This document shows positions 1-35,098 of a stretch of 64,000 bases of DNA, piece after piece. The notes beneath the pieces were generated by a model that was not told the DNA's origin, searched no databases, and worked only from the letters and a program-made list of their open reading frames with translations. The stretch covers positions 24,524,248 through 24,588,247 of the forward strand of contig NC_134519.1 of NCBI RefSeq assembly GCF_027942865.1, in the 5' to 3' direction. The DNA is from Odontesthes bonariensis (lineage: Eukaryota; Chordata; Actinopteri; Atheriniformes; Atherinopsidae). The position numbers were made by a program, and so were the translations under genes. Every line of letters starts with the position of its first letter. The first letter of the stretch is position 1.

Positions 1-678
1 GAAACACTTCCTACCCATCTCATGACTGACCTTTGCTGAACTTTATCTTTTTGATTAGGAATCCTAACATGGCCAACGTGTCCAGAGCTGTTCTCGAGCC
101 ACAGTGTTTAAAAAGCAAATTGGTCTTAATCCCTCCGTTCACTGATCTCATTTGTTTGTCATCCCTCTCTTTGAGGACAGTGACAACGTATCAAGTAGTA
201 CTAAATGAGGAAAGAAAGAAAGGTAGTGAATTCTCTTGTTTCGAGCTCGTCTTTGCTTTCAAAAACATTTTGCCATCACATTAAATGTGATAGTATAAAT
301 GAAACATTTGATACCATGCTTAGATTATTTTCTCTAGCTTGTCAGTAGTTATTGAAAAAATTTAGCTGCTAGCTAAGTGAAGCACAAACCTAAAACAATG
401 ACCATAGTAAGTTCGGTTTCAAGTTTTATTCAAAAGTTTGATGGACATAAACATTTAAACATAACTTTTAAAGTGAGAAAGGCTGGTTAGTTTGATATTC
501 TGAATAAAAGTATACCATACAAAAGTACAACATACAAATTCCAATCACATACAAACCAAACAAATATGGAAACAAAAAAATCCCACTTGAAAGATGCTAA
601 AAGAACTAATATAAACTGACCTGTTATGATTAATAAGAATGAATTCACTTGAGTCACTTGATATCAAGCCTGTCCATG
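1..678. other. upstream flank of gene A, no gene recognised
   Basis: AT-rich non-coding DNA. The short reading frames at 33-284 and 545-847 (minus) have no recognisable protein character and no splice context. I see no repeat family and no clear similarity to the DNA upstream of genes B and C until about position 679. Confidence 0.5.
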
Positions 679-923
679 ATCCCCACCTCTTGCCCTCCCC
701 TTTCTTTGTACCATGTATTGTCCTCGCCCTGTTTGTCACAAGGTGAAAGCAACAAATAGCAGCTGAAACTTCTGCCCATTTAGGACAACGTTTTTTTAAT
801 GTGCAATCTTTCTCCAAAAATCCATACCATATTTGGTGGATAAACAAGCTTTATTAATGTAGGGAGGGCTGCTGTCAGCTACAGGGCTCATCACTTCACT
901 TGATTAAAGGTTGAGAGTCAAAG
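679..923 (+). promoter_or_regulatory. gene A promoter and non-coding exon 1
   Basis: This block aligns with the promoters of genes B and C despite many substitutions. It holds a pyrimidine-rich stretch (about 685-710), the shared core AACAAATAGCAGC at 751-763, an E-box CAGCTG at 760-765 (MyoD-family site type), a perfect CArG box CCATATTTGG at 827-836 (SRF site type) and an AT-rich TATA-like TTTATTAAT at 850-858. Transcription probably starts near 880. The first exon ends at 923 with a good donor (AAAG/GTAAGC). The E-box is specific to A: in B and C the same position reads CAGCAC. Start site and factor binding are inferred, not shown. Confidence 0.7.
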
Positions 924-1663
924 GTAAGCAAAATCCTTATACACCGTAAGTGGCATGGGATAAATATTTGATGCAATGTTAAGAACAGCTGTTCTAATGC
1001 GTGATATATGATATACTTACCCATGTATACATATCTTTGGCTGGGGATAACAAATAGTGATGTATGGTAGCAGCAGTGTTATAATGCTTTGCTTTCTCAT
1101 TTGGTTTGACTAGCAAGACCCAGACTGACCCTGGTCCTCTTTTGGAGTCCAACTCACTCTAGGTAACAGTTGGTTGTAATTTAATCAGTACTTCAACTAT
1201 GTGTTCATTTTTTAGTTTTTGGAATTGAATCTTTGATACAGCACACGATTAAACATTCAAGGTCATATCCCATTTGGCTTATGGAGCAGCTTTTCTGATC
1301 TAAATTAAGTGTCTTAGGAAATGGGTGGTTGTATGCTGTGCAAATTTCAAAGCCCACTATACCAAGGTTGTGATTTGTGAGATTGGTTTAAATCTTTTAC
1401 AAGAATAAGCAATAAACAAATCCTACAACTATGCATCTTTTTTAAAATTAAGATCAGAATGTATGTCAGGCAGTAAATTCTGAGCCCCACTTTAATATAA
1501 TCCTGGTTTATTACGATTTACATTATAGTATTTGATGGTTAAGACATAATAAAACATGAAATGCCCTTTTGTAAATGTTTAATAATGATTTTCAATGCTT
1601 CTGGTTTATGGCCATGGTATTGTGATCATATTTAAGGGCACATGAATTTCACATTTACTACAG
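924..1663 (+). other. gene A intron 1
   Basis: Intron between the non-coding first exon and the start-codon exon. The acceptor is TACTACAG at 1656-1663, followed by eight 5' UTR bases and the ATG at 1672. No gene or repeat is recognised inside. Confidence 0.6.
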
Positions 1664-1671
1664 GTTGAAAG

Positions 1672-13198
<11,527 letters not shown>

Positions 13199-13280
13199 AG
13201 TTTCCTTAAAAAAAGGCACATTTCTGAGACACATCTTGCTTTTGTGATGCTGTCTCCCTAAGCATGTGTTTGTTCAGTAG

Positions 13281-13286
13281 AATAAA
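13281..13286 (+). promoter_or_regulatory. gene A polyadenylation signal
   Basis: AATAAA 83 bases after the stop codon; a T-rich stretch follows at 13308-13323. An earlier AATAAA overlaps the stop codon (about 13193). Confidence 0.75.
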
Positions 13287-13309
13287 AGTATGTGCATCAA
13301 AGGCTGTTT

Positions 13310-14499
13310 CTTGACTTTTTGTTGGCAAAGAAACTGTTCATAGCATTAGAAAGCTAAATCAAACTGAATGAAAATGGCAAAATAATTCAACATTATTTCC
13401 AGTGAAAGTGTCACATTGGGGCAGCATTATAAAAAATATAAATAATGAATAAATATATAGCACACATACAGAGAAAAAAAAGTCTAATAATGTGTATTTT
13501 GAAATACAATTATGACTTTTAATCACAAATAATGGTTATGGTTCTTAACATTTTGCAGGTTTGATCTAAATGGACTCATCAAAAAATATGAAGTCTAACT
13601 ATACATATGTGTATAAAATACACATATATTTTAACTAATGATCATTGGATAATGAAAAACTATAGTTCGCTAAAACTGCACAACCAACAAAACAACGAAA
13701 CAAAAACCTTTCTGCAACATCAGAATTATGATGAAAATATAATACAATAAAATATAATATAATACAGAGCAGTGACCTGTCCTCTTTATCTATAATAAAG
13801 CTTTGTCGCTGCAAAGATTTGTATCTTAAGATCGAAAAAAATTTTTTATACTGTTCAAAAAAGTACAATATAACCTTAGATACTATTAACACAAATATAT
13901 TTATGGTTCTATTTTTTCTTTGGAATTATAAAAATAATCTGTTTAAAAAAATACGACTAAAATATTCTAAAAATATTTCCCTGTTTTTTTCTTTTTTCTT
14001 TTCTTTTTGATACATAGAACAGACTACAGATCTGTTCTGTGTAAACTAATTTATCAAAAAATAACTGCATGCAATTTCTGCATGTTAATACAACTGACAA
14101 AAATGAACGCTCCAGCATTAAACTGTGTTTTGAGACTTTGAGACTGCACAAGTATTTTACACAAATTACTTATTGCTAGTTCAAGTACAAACTAGTTGTA
14201 TCTTCCTAAAGGTATTTCAGGGAGGAAAAAAGGCATGTTGCATTTTGAAATTGTGGCTTTATCAGAGAATCTGCTTGGAAACAAAAACTTTTGTATGCTT
14301 ATAAAACATTAATAGACACATGGCCTGAAAAGTGGGAAAAGATAAATTTGTGCATGTACACAACAGGAAAAAATGTGAAACAGACATAACTGCATCCCAG
14401 CACTGTCTCATTGTCATAATAGGCAAACATTGTTATTCACTAAAAGCTTTGAGCACAGGTAGATTGTTTGCTGTTCACTCAAGTCATCATGTTTAGTTC
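13310..14499. other. A-B intergenic DNA, first part
   Basis: AT-rich DNA that is nearly collinear with 30780-32369 downstream of gene B. It lacks the 368 bp MITE found there; the intact empty target TTA is at 13886-13888. No gene recognised. Confidence 0.6.
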
Positions 14500-14511
14500 C
14501 CATTTAATATA

Positions 14512-14872
14512 TCCATCCATCCATCCATTTTCTATACCCGCTGAATCCGTCGGTCGGGTCGCGGGGGGGCTGGAGCCTAACCAAGCAGTCATTGGGCGAG
14601 AGGCGGGGTACCCCCTGGACAGGTCGCCAGTCCATCACAGGCCCACAGAGACAAACAAGACAAACAACCACACACACGCTCACACTCACTCCTAAGGACA
14701 ATTTCTTTAAAGACACCGATTAATCTAACATGCATGTTTTTGGACAGTGAGAAGAAACCAGAGTTCCTGGAGAGAACCCCCGCATACACGGGGAGAACAT
14801 GCAAACTCCACACAGAAAGGCCCCAGTCGGGAGTTGAACCTGGAACCCTCTTGCTGTGAGGTGATGGTGCTA
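14512..14872 (-). mobile_element. tRNA-derived SINE with GATG tail (A downstream)
   Basis: A 361 bp insertion flanked by the 12-bp target duplication CCATTTAATATA (14500-14511 and 14873-14884). Read on the minus strand it starts with a tRNA-like head containing a Pol III B box (GGTTCAACTCC, complement of 14830-14840). It ends in a GC-rich segment and four GATG-type units. The A-box region is missing, so the copy is 5'-truncated. The last 50 bases before the tail resemble the 3' end of the Rex3-like LINE at 34412, which fits mobilisation by an RTE-type LINE. The same insertion at 32382-32742 shows that it predates the A/B duplication of this flank. Confidence 0.75.
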
Positions 14873-14884
14873 CCATTTAATATA

Positions 14885-16432
14885 ATTACAGACAAAAATG
14901 TTTAGAAATCAGAAGTAGAAAAGTAAAAACTAACCTTCCCATCAGTTGTCACCAGGCCAGCCTTCCTACAGGAACAAGCATCTTCACAGCCAATTACGGG
15001 AGGGCCATCTGGACTACAGAACAGAGGCACTTGGTGAGAGAGACTTGGTGAAGGTGTCTGATGGCAGATTATCTGAACTTGGGGTATTCAAGGATAGTAC
15101 ACTCCAAGATAGACCTAATCAATTCATGCAACATCAATCAATCAAATAAGACACTACATTAAAACTGTTATTGCAACAGATAAGAAAAAAAGAAAAGAAA
15201 ATCTGTAAATGGTCACAGTACCTTTCCAAAATTTCATGATGTCCTGGCCCATGCCTCTTTGAAAAGGACAAGCAGTACTAAGGCTTGGAGTGCACACAGA
15301 GCTCCACATCCTAAATGAGTGAGGAGAAGACAGAGGTAGAGAACAATCAACTACTGTGAGCCACCACCGAAACTCAACACCCCTTAGAAGTGACCTTTCA
15401 CAATAACAAAGAACACATTCTACCAATAGCTTTGCTGGCTCCAGTTTCAAACTAAAGTGGGCCAAGGTGCCTCACACCTTCCTTTGTATGCTCATGTGAT
15501 TTTAAAAGTCAAAGACTCAGAGACTGTCGACAGCTGAGAATGAGACCCTTAAATGGATGCTCTCTCCTGGAGCCTGGAATAGACAGAGGGATAAGTGAAG
15601 GAGATGAAAATTGAAGTACAAAGGCAATCAGTGAAAGGATCTGGTTGGATAAGATGTGAGAGAAGGAAGGTTCTAAGGGTTTGATATAATTTAGTTAGTT
15701 TTACCCTGTATGTGCTTAAATTTTGTATAAGGCCAAGAAAAATCTAAATGTATAAATTCCTGTTTGCCATCATCAAAAACAGTTTCAGTTTTATTTGCTT
15801 CATTCTCCTTGCCTTCCCTCATGTCACCATTTTCGCACTTGAACTGTGACAATTTCTTAAAATCTTGGCTAAATACAGATTAAATTACAATTGAAATTAA
15901 ATTTATTTTTTTTAAAAAGTACATAAAGTACCTATACTGTAATGCATTGGCGGCTGACGGGCTTGACACCTGTTGCTGTTGGTCGCAGCAAAAAAAACAA
16001 CCCATGTCCTGACAACCTGCGTCAGAAGCTGTCCCCAAGCCATCCTCTGAACTACCAAGCCCTCAAAGGCAGCCAGCAGGAATTTCACAAGTTATCTTTG
16101 TGCTCAAGGATAAAGAGAAGAAAACAATGTCGTGTCAACTGGAGCAGACCAAGGGCAGTCCATGGATGTAATTTTTGGATAGAAGCCCAGAGTATAGCTT
16201 ACAACAATATAACTCAGTGTCAATGCATACACTTGTTGTATTTATAGATATTATTGCTTCTAAAAACAAAATTATAGGAACCCATTCGATTTTTATCAAT
16301 CCACTCAAAATCCAATGTAAAAATTAATTTTAAAAAAATGGATATTTAAATCTATATTTTTTAAAAGTACCAGAATTTTCTGCAGACAAAATGAGTGATT
16401 TTTGATTACATACATAATTAACAGATATTTTT
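14885..16432. other. A-B intergenic DNA with conserved blocks
   Basis: Two blocks here have diverged counterparts downstream of gene C: 15290-15600 resembles 58440-58760, and 15955-16110 resembles 61280-61430. Both are also present, nearly unchanged, downstream of gene B. Short open frames occur, but none looks like a known protein. Because these blocks survive where the surrounding DNA of C does not align, they may be regulatory elements or exons of a non-coding transcript. Confidence 0.5.
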
Positions 16433-17892
16433 CAATCTCTCCTTATGTATTCTATCAATAACACAGATTTTTTTTTATCATTAGATAACATGAAACTTGA
16501 AATGACCTTTGCAAAAGTAAAACCCGAATATTTTTTGGTCATACTGGTTAGCTTTGTGAGTGACTAAAAACCTTAAAATCATTTGAAAACTGAAGACATA
16601 TACACATACTTTATAAAAAAACATATTTGCATAGAATATTTTCTACACCCTTTAAGCCTGATTGTTTTAACTTCACAAGAAAAGACTGATCATTTAAACA
16701 CTCCTTTTCACTTTATATGGGTTCCTGACTGTTGAAGTACAGTATAAATATACATAGCATATAGTACATGGCTATACTCCAGATACCGTTTCAACACTGA
16801 CTTTCCACATGTTGGGATCGAAATAGAGAGTTCACATTGTGTATATTATGGCAATAAGATTATTCCAATAATGTAGATGTTGGACATGACAAACACAAGA
16901 CACACAAGTTGAGCACATAAATACACAATGCACACTTGATTATAAGGATACTGATGACATAAAGCCAACTAAATATAAATACAATGTTACATTACACCAT
17001 CCGTGTTTTATTACTAAGATAACAATTGAGTGCTCCATGACTACTTGTGCTACACTTTAGTGGCCATCTGTCTTAACTGCTTCGGAGTAGTAGACTTAGC
17101 TTCACGACGCATTTTATACTTGGGAAATTCTTCCACATTCGCTCTTGGTTGTTGGGTGCAATTTATTGCTGACTATATTGAATACTGAACCAAAATGTTG
17201 GACAAATTCTGTAAGCGATGGAGGGAGAGTTATTTTACAGTTTAATGGTGTTTTCACTCAACCATATTCATCACTCAGGTGGAGAAATTGTTAGTCCAAC
17301 TCCAGCACATGCAGTGGCACTTCATGTTAAGGACACTTTCATGTGATATGAACCTGAGTCGGACAGCACTGTGGCTGATCATGTCTATTGCTGCTAAGGA
17401 AAAGGAAACAATGCAAAGTGACCAGGGTTGGATTAAGGTTGTAGACCTAACAGTAGGCAGTGGTGAGTGATAATAAGATCACAGCTGTGACCTTGGCCTG
17501 GCCTCTCTGCAGACAACAGCTGCAGCTCTTTATTCTCCCTCTTGATTTCCATTTCACATCCTATCACTGGACAGACTATTGTTGAAATTCAGATATTGAA
17601 ATATTTTAGGTCCCATAAATTTAGTCTTTTTGGTAGGCTACTTTATTCAGTTTGAGCATGAAGGCATGACTGTCTATTTATCTACAATGGCAAAAGAGTT
17701 TCTTCCAGATATTTTATACTAATTAATCATGTATTCAATGAAATTTGTTTTGATAATTTATTGAAAAAAAATCATGAATCATAGATGTTTTTACATGAAC
17801 AAGTAATGGAGATGGACCTTCCACTCCCTTAAGTAAAATCACATGACTAAAAGTTGCTTACTGAGACAGATGAGAATGACATGATAGACAGT
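16433..17892. other. distal upstream region of gene B
   Basis: Non-coding DNA repeated almost exactly at 41449-42919 upstream of gene C. It contains the uninterrupted target site of the Rex3-like insertion (GCAAAAGTA at 16511-16519) and the uninterrupted target of the L1-like junction (about 16662-16669). A 63-codon open frame at 17279-17470 is preserved in the C copy (42306-42497) with two adjacent residue changes, but such recent copies give no evidence of coding. Confidence 0.55.
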
Positions 17893-18155
17893 GGCCTGTC
17901 CATGCTTCCCCACCTCCTGCCTTCCCCTTTCTTTTGTCATGTCCACTCTGGTGTATCTGTCTGCCGTCCAAGGTGACAGCAACAAATAGCAGCACAGGCT
18001 CAACCCAATTTGGAGAATGCTTTTTTGATAGGCAAACTGGATGCCATTTCTTTGATATTCATCCCCATATTTGGTTCACTAACAACCTTTATTAATGGAG
18101 AGGGAGCCTAGTGTCAGTGGCTCGATCCATCACTTCACAAGGCTGACGATCAAAG
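17893..18155 (+). promoter_or_regulatory. gene B promoter and non-coding exon 1
   Basis: Aligns with the gene A promoter. It contains the shared core AACAAATAGCAGC (about 17980), a perfect CArG box CCATATTTGG at 18065-18074, the TATA-like TTTATTAAT at 18088-18096, and the first-exon donor CAAAG/GTAAG after 18155. The proximal E-box of gene A is CAGCAC here, so it is lost. A CAGATG E-box lies slightly upstream, near 17868. Confidence 0.7.
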
Positions 18156-18889
18156 GTAAGAAAAACAGCAACTCAATTGAGAAACTGGATTGTCTATTGT
18201 GACTGAGCATTTGCAACATGCAGATAATGTTGAAATTACAAAGCGTCATTGAGATATATTCTGTCGATAACATTTTGTACAATTTTGTATGATTCATTTC
18301 AGTGAAAACAGTCACTCTCTCATCATTTAAAATTCAAACAGTAACCAAATATAACCTTTGTTTTGCTTCTGTCTATTTAATAGAATAGCAAAGTTTCAAA
18401 TTATCATCAGAGTGACAACAACGCAGGTAAAATTCACCGCTACACTTAAGTGCCAGTCCAACTCAGTTTAATGACAAATGATATTTTCAGTTGGTACACG
18501 AGCATGCCAATATTATACACTATATATAGTCAACCAGATTTGGGATAACTTTTACAAGATGTCTGTATGACTAATGTTGACAACATGTTAATGCAAGCTT
18601 ACTTGACTTCTACATTTACATTTTTAAGAATAAAAAGTGATTAAAGTTAAATGTGTTTAATAGCAACTGTATTACTATAAATATTATATTTATGTAACAA
18701 ATATGTAAATTTGTTGTGCGGAAACAAAAACTTGCAAAAACTATTCCTTTGTTGTTGTTTTTTTACTGTTTTTACTTTGTTCTTTTAATTGGGTTTTGCA
18801 TGGATGATAGTCACACATATGCCTGAAAAAATAATACCGTAAATAAATAAGTATATAAAACTCATAGCTCTTAAACATATCTTTGAAAG
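18156..18889 (+). other. gene B intron 1
   Basis: Intron between the non-coding exon and the start-codon exon. The acceptor is the weak CTTTGAAAG at 18881-18889, unlike the better TACTACAG of gene A. The sequence is almost identical to gene C intron 1. Confidence 0.55.
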
Positions 18890-18897
18890 GTTGAAAG

Positions 18898-30679
<11,782 letters not shown>

Positions 30680-30761
30680 AGTTTCCTTAAAAAAAGGCAC
30701 ATTTCTGAGACACATCTTGCTTTTGTGATGCTGTCTCCCTAAGCATGTGTTTGTTCAGTAG

Positions 30762-30767
30762 AATAAA
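30762..30767 (+). promoter_or_regulatory. gene B polyadenylation signal
   Basis: AATAAA in a 3' UTR that is nearly identical to that of gene A. Confidence 0.75.
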
Positions 30768-30779
30768 AGTATGTGCATC

Positions 30780-31380
30780 AAAGGCTGTTTCTTGACTTTT
30801 TGTTGGCAAAGAAACTGTTCATAGCATTAGAAAGCTAAATCAAACTGAATGAAAATGGCAAAATAATTCAACATTATTTCCAGTGAAAGTGTCACATTGG
30901 GGCAGCATTATAAAAAATATAAATAATGAATAAATATATAGCACACATACAGAGAAAAAAAAGTCTAATAATGTGTATTTTAAAATATAATTATGACTTT
31001 TAATCACAAATTATGGTTATGGTTCTTAAAATTTTGCAGGTTTGATCTAAATGGACTCATCAAAAAATATGAAGTCTAACTATACATATGTGTATAAAAT
31101 ACACATATATTTTAACTAATGATCATTGGATAATGAAAAACTATAGTTCGCTAAAACTGCACAACCAAACAAAACAACGAAACAAAAACCTTTCTGCAAC
31201 CTCAGAATTATGATGATAATATAATACAATAAAATATAATATAATATAATACAGAGCAGTGACCTGTCCTCTTTATCTATAATAAAGCTTTGTCGCTGCA
31301 AAGATTTGTATCTTAAGATCGAAAACTTTTTTTTTTTTTTTACTGTTCAAAAAAGTACAATAAAACCTTAAATACTATTA
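30780..31380. other. B downstream DNA, first part
   Basis: AT-rich copy of 13310-13888. No gene recognised. It ends at the TTA target duplication of the adjacent MITE. Confidence 0.6.
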
Positions 31381-31748
31381 AAGGTGGGGTATGAGATCTT
31401 GGAAAAACGGTTCCTGCAAGCTATATTTTTGAAAATACACAACCTTGCCTCTCCCTTCAGCCCACCCCTCGAAACCACGCCTTCAAAACACATGAACGAG
31501 TCACGAGTCTGTGAACGCGCAGGGGGGAGGGGGGCTGACAGTTGATTGGCATGTCAGAATCCAATAGAAGTAACTCTCATCATTACTTCTATTGTTCAGA
31601 CATTTCCTCTTGCTACACCCTCTACAATGGACGAAAATATTAATTTTGTTTTCCAAACATTCTATTTTAGTGGGTGCAATGGGGTCGTAAGGAGGTTTTC
31701 AGACAATATGATAAAAAATGCTCCAGAAAACATCTCATACCCCGCCTT
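31381..31748. mobile_element. Harbinger-like MITE (non-autonomous DNA transposon)
   Basis: A 368 bp insertion with terminal inverted repeats AAGGTGGGGTATGAGAT and its complement ATCTCATACCCCGCCTT, one mismatch. It is flanked by the 3-bp duplication TTA (31378-31380 and 31749-31751). The unoccupied site survives at 13886-13888 downstream of gene A. A TTA/TAA duplication is typical of PIF/Harbinger elements. No transposase is encoded; the 68-codon frame at 31546 is not recognisable. Confidence 0.8.
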
Positions 31749-31751
31749 TTA

Positions 31752-32369
31752 ACACAAATATATTTATGGTTCTATTTTTTATTTGGAATTAAAGAATTAC
31801 AAATAATCTGTTTAAAAAAATACGACTAAAATATTCTAAAAATATTTCCCTGATTTTTCCTTTTTTCTTTTCTTTTTGATACATAGAACAGACTGCAGAT
31901 CTGTTCTGTGTAAACTAATTTATCAAAAAATAACTGCATGCAATTTCTGCATGTTAATACAACTGACAAAAATGAACGCTCCAGCGTTAAACTGTGTTTT
32001 GAGACTTTGAGACTGCACAAGTATTTTACACAAATTACTTACTTGCTAGTTCAAGTACAAACTAGTTGTATCTTCCTAAAGGTATTTCAGGGAGGAAAAA
32101 AGGCATGTTGCATTTTGAACTTGTGGCTTTATCAGAGAATCTGCTTGGAAACAAAAACTTTTGTATGCTTATAAAACATTAATAGACACATGGCCTGAAA
32201 AGTGGGAAAAGATAAATTTGTGCATGTACACAACAGGAAAAAATGTGAAATAGACATAACTGCATCCCAGCACTGTCTCATTGTCATAATAGGCAAACAT
32301 TGTTATTCACTAAAAGCTTTGAGCACAGGTAGATTGTTTGCTGTTCACTCAAGTCATCATGTTTAGTTC
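31752..32369. other. B downstream DNA, second part
   Basis: Copy of 13889-14499 with scattered substitutions. No gene or repeat recognised. Confidence 0.55.
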
Positions 32370-32381
32370 CCATTTAATATA

Positions 32382-32742
32382 TCCATCCATCCATCCATTT
32401 TCTATACCCGCTGAATCCGTCGGTCGGGTCGCGGGGGGGCTGGAGCCTAACCAAGCAGTCATCGGGCGAGAGGCGGGGTACCCCCTGGACAGGTCGCCAG
32501 TCCATCACAGGCCCACAGAGACAAACAAGACAAACAACCACACACACGCTCACACTCACTCCTAAGGACAATTTCTTTAAAGACACCGATTAATCTAACA
32601 TGCATGTTTTTGGACAGTGAGAAGAAACCAGAGTTCCTGGAGAGAACCCCCGCATACACGGGGAGAACATGCAAACTCCACACAGAAAGGCCCCAGTCGG
32701 GAGTTGAACCTGGAACCCTCTTGCTGTGAGGTGATGGTGCTA
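32382..32742 (-). mobile_element. tRNA-derived SINE with GATG tail (B downstream)
   Basis: Same insertion as at 14512-14872, with the same 12-bp target duplication (32370-32381 and 32743-32754) and B box (complement of 32700-32710). It was therefore duplicated with the flank, not inserted twice. Confidence 0.75.
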
Positions 32743-32754
32743 CCATTTAATATA

Positions 32755-34301
32755 ATTACAGACAAAAATGTTTAGAAATCAGAAGTAGAAAAGTAAAAAC
32801 TAACCTTCCCATCAGTTGTCACCAGGCCAGCCTTCCTACAGGAACAAGCATCTTCACAGCCAATTACGGGAGGGCCATCTGGACTACAGAACAGAGGCAC
32901 TTGGTGAGAGAGACTTGGTGAAGGTGTCTGATGGCAGATTATCTGAACTTGGGGTATTCAAGGATAGTACACTCCAAGATAGACCTAATCAATTCATGCA
33001 ACATCAATCAATCAAATAAGACACTACATTAAAACTGTTATTGCAACAGATAAGAAAAAAAGAAAAGAAAATCTGTAAATGGTCACAGTACCTTTCCAAA
33101 ATTTCATGATGTCCTGGCCCATGCCTCTTTGAAAAGGACAAGCAGCACTAAGGCTTGGAGTGCACACAGAGCTCCACAGCCTAAATGAGTGAGGAGAAGA
33201 CAGAGGTGGAGAACAATCAACTACTGTGAGCCACCACCGGAACTCAACACCCCTTAGAAGTGACCTTTCACAATAACAAAGAACACATTCTACCAATAGC
33301 TTTGCTGGCTCCAGTTTCAAACTTAAGTGGGGCAAGGTGCCTCACACCTTCCTTTGTATGCTCATGTGATTTTAAAAGTCAAAGACTCAGAGACTGTCGA
33401 CAGCTGAGAATGAGACCCTTAAATGGATGCTCTCTCCTGGAGCCTGGAATAGACAGAGGGATAAGTGATGGAGATGAAAATTGAAGTACAAAGGCAAGCA
33501 GTGAAAGGATCTGGTTGGATAAGATGTGAGAGAAAGAAGGTTCTAAGGGTTTGATATAATTTAGCCAGAGTTTTACCCTGTATGTGCTTAAATTTTGTAT
33601 AAGGCCAAGAAAAATCTAAATGTATAAATTCCTGTTTGCCATCATCAAAAACAGTTTCAGTTTTATTTGCCTCATTCTCCTTGCCTTCCCTCATGTCACC
33701 ATTTTCGCACTTGAACTGTGACAATTTCTTAAAATCTTGGCTAAATACAGATTAAATTACAATTGAAATTAAATTTCTTTTTTTTTTAAAGTACATAAAG
33801 TACCTATACTGTAATACATTGGCGGCTGACGGGCTTGACACCTGTTGCTGTTGGTCACAGCAAAAAAAAAAACCCATATCCTGACAACCTGCGTCAGAAG
33901 CTGTCCCCAAGCTATCCTCTGAACTACCAAGCCCTCAAAGGCAGCCAGCAGGAATTTCACAAGTTATCTTTGTGCTCAAGGATAAAGAGAAGAAAACAAT
34001 GTCGTGTCAACTGGAGCAGACCAAGGGCAGTCCATGGATGTAATTTTTGGATAGAAGCCCAGAGTATAGCTTACAACAATATAACTCAGTGTCAATGCAT
34101 ACACTTGTTGTATTTATAGATATTATTGCTTCTAAAAACAAAATTATAGGAACCCATTCGATTTTTATCAATCCACTCGAAAGCCAATGTAAAAATTCAT
34201 TTAAAAAAAAAAATGGATATTTAAATCTATATTTTTAAAAGCACCAGAATTTTCTGCAGACAAAATGAGTGATTTTTGATTACATACATAATCAACAGAT
34301 A
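32755..34301. other. B downstream DNA with conserved blocks
   Basis: Copy of 14885-16432, including both conserved blocks (about 33160-33470 and 33830-33985). No protein gene recognised. Confidence 0.5.
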
Positions 34302-34411
34302 TTTTTCAATCTCTCCTTATGTATTCTACCAATAACACAGATTTTTTTTATATCATTAGAGAACATGAAACTTAGGTTTGATTTCATCTTGAAATGACCT
34401 TTGCAAAAGTA

Positions 34412-35098
34412 TCCATCCATCCATCCATCCATCCATTATCTTCCGCTTGTCCGGGGTTCGGGTCGCGGGGGCAGCAGCTTAAGCAGAGAAGCCCAGACGT
34501 CCCTGTCCCCGGCCACTTCCTCCAGCTCTTCTGGGGGGACCCCGAGGCGTTCCCAGGCCAGCCTAGAGACATAGTCTCTCCAACGTGTCCTGGGTCTTCC
34601 CCGGGGCCTCTTCCCAGTGGGACGGGCCCGGAACACCTCACCAGGGAGGCGACCAGGAGGCATCCTAACCAGATGCCCGAGCCACCTCATCTGACCCCTC
34701 TCGATGCAGAGGAGCAGCGGTTCTACTCCGAGCCCCTCCCGGATGACCGAGCTTCTCACCCCATCTCTAAGGGAGAGCCCAGACACCCTGCGGAGGAAAC
34801 TCATTTCGGCCGCTTGTATTCGCGATCTCGTTCTTTCGGTCACTACCCACAGCTCGTGACCATAGGTGAGGATAGGAACATAGATTGACCGGTAAATCGA
34901 GAGTTTCGCCTTCTGGCTCAGCTCCTTCTTCACCACGACGGGCCGGTGCAGAGCCCGCATCACTGCAGACGCCGCACCGATCCGTCTGTCAATCTCCTGC
35001 TCCATTCGTCCCTCACTCGTGAACAAGACCCCGAGATACTTGAACTCCTCCAGAAGGATCTCATTCCCGACCCGGAGAGGGCATTCCACCCTTTTCCG
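34412..35098 (-). mobile_element. 5'-truncated Rex3/RTE-type LINE fragment
   Basis: A 687 bp insertion flanked by the 9-bp duplication GCAAAAGTA (34403-34411 and 35099-35107). Empty sites are at 16511-16519 and 41527-41535. On the minus strand it runs from the end of the reverse transcriptase region to a very short 3' end with GATG repeats. Short 3' UTRs with GATG repeats are a known feature of fish Rex3, an RTE-clade LINE. Rex1/Babar is a less likely alternative. Confidence 0.8.
34436..35098 (-). pseudogene. C-terminal fragment of LINE reverse transcriptase (Rex3-like)
   Basis: Open frame covering only the C-terminal part of the polyprotein, after the catalytic RT motifs. Visible landmarks: KYLGVLFTSEGRMEQEIDRR near the start, then YRSIYVPILTYGHELW, MSFLRRVSGLSLRD, MRWLGHLVRMP and RPRGRPRTRWRDYV, stop at 34436-34438. 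The frame is uninterrupted, so the insertion is fairly young. Without endonuclease and RT catalytic domains it is non-functional. Confidence 0.8.

Noticed and set aside
14468..14876. Short open frames in the SINE on both strands
   Set aside because: The element is non-coding; the same frames recur in the second copy only because the insertion was duplicated.
34394..34888. Plus-strand 164-codon open frame
   Set aside because: Antisense of the Rex3-like reverse transcriptase fragment.
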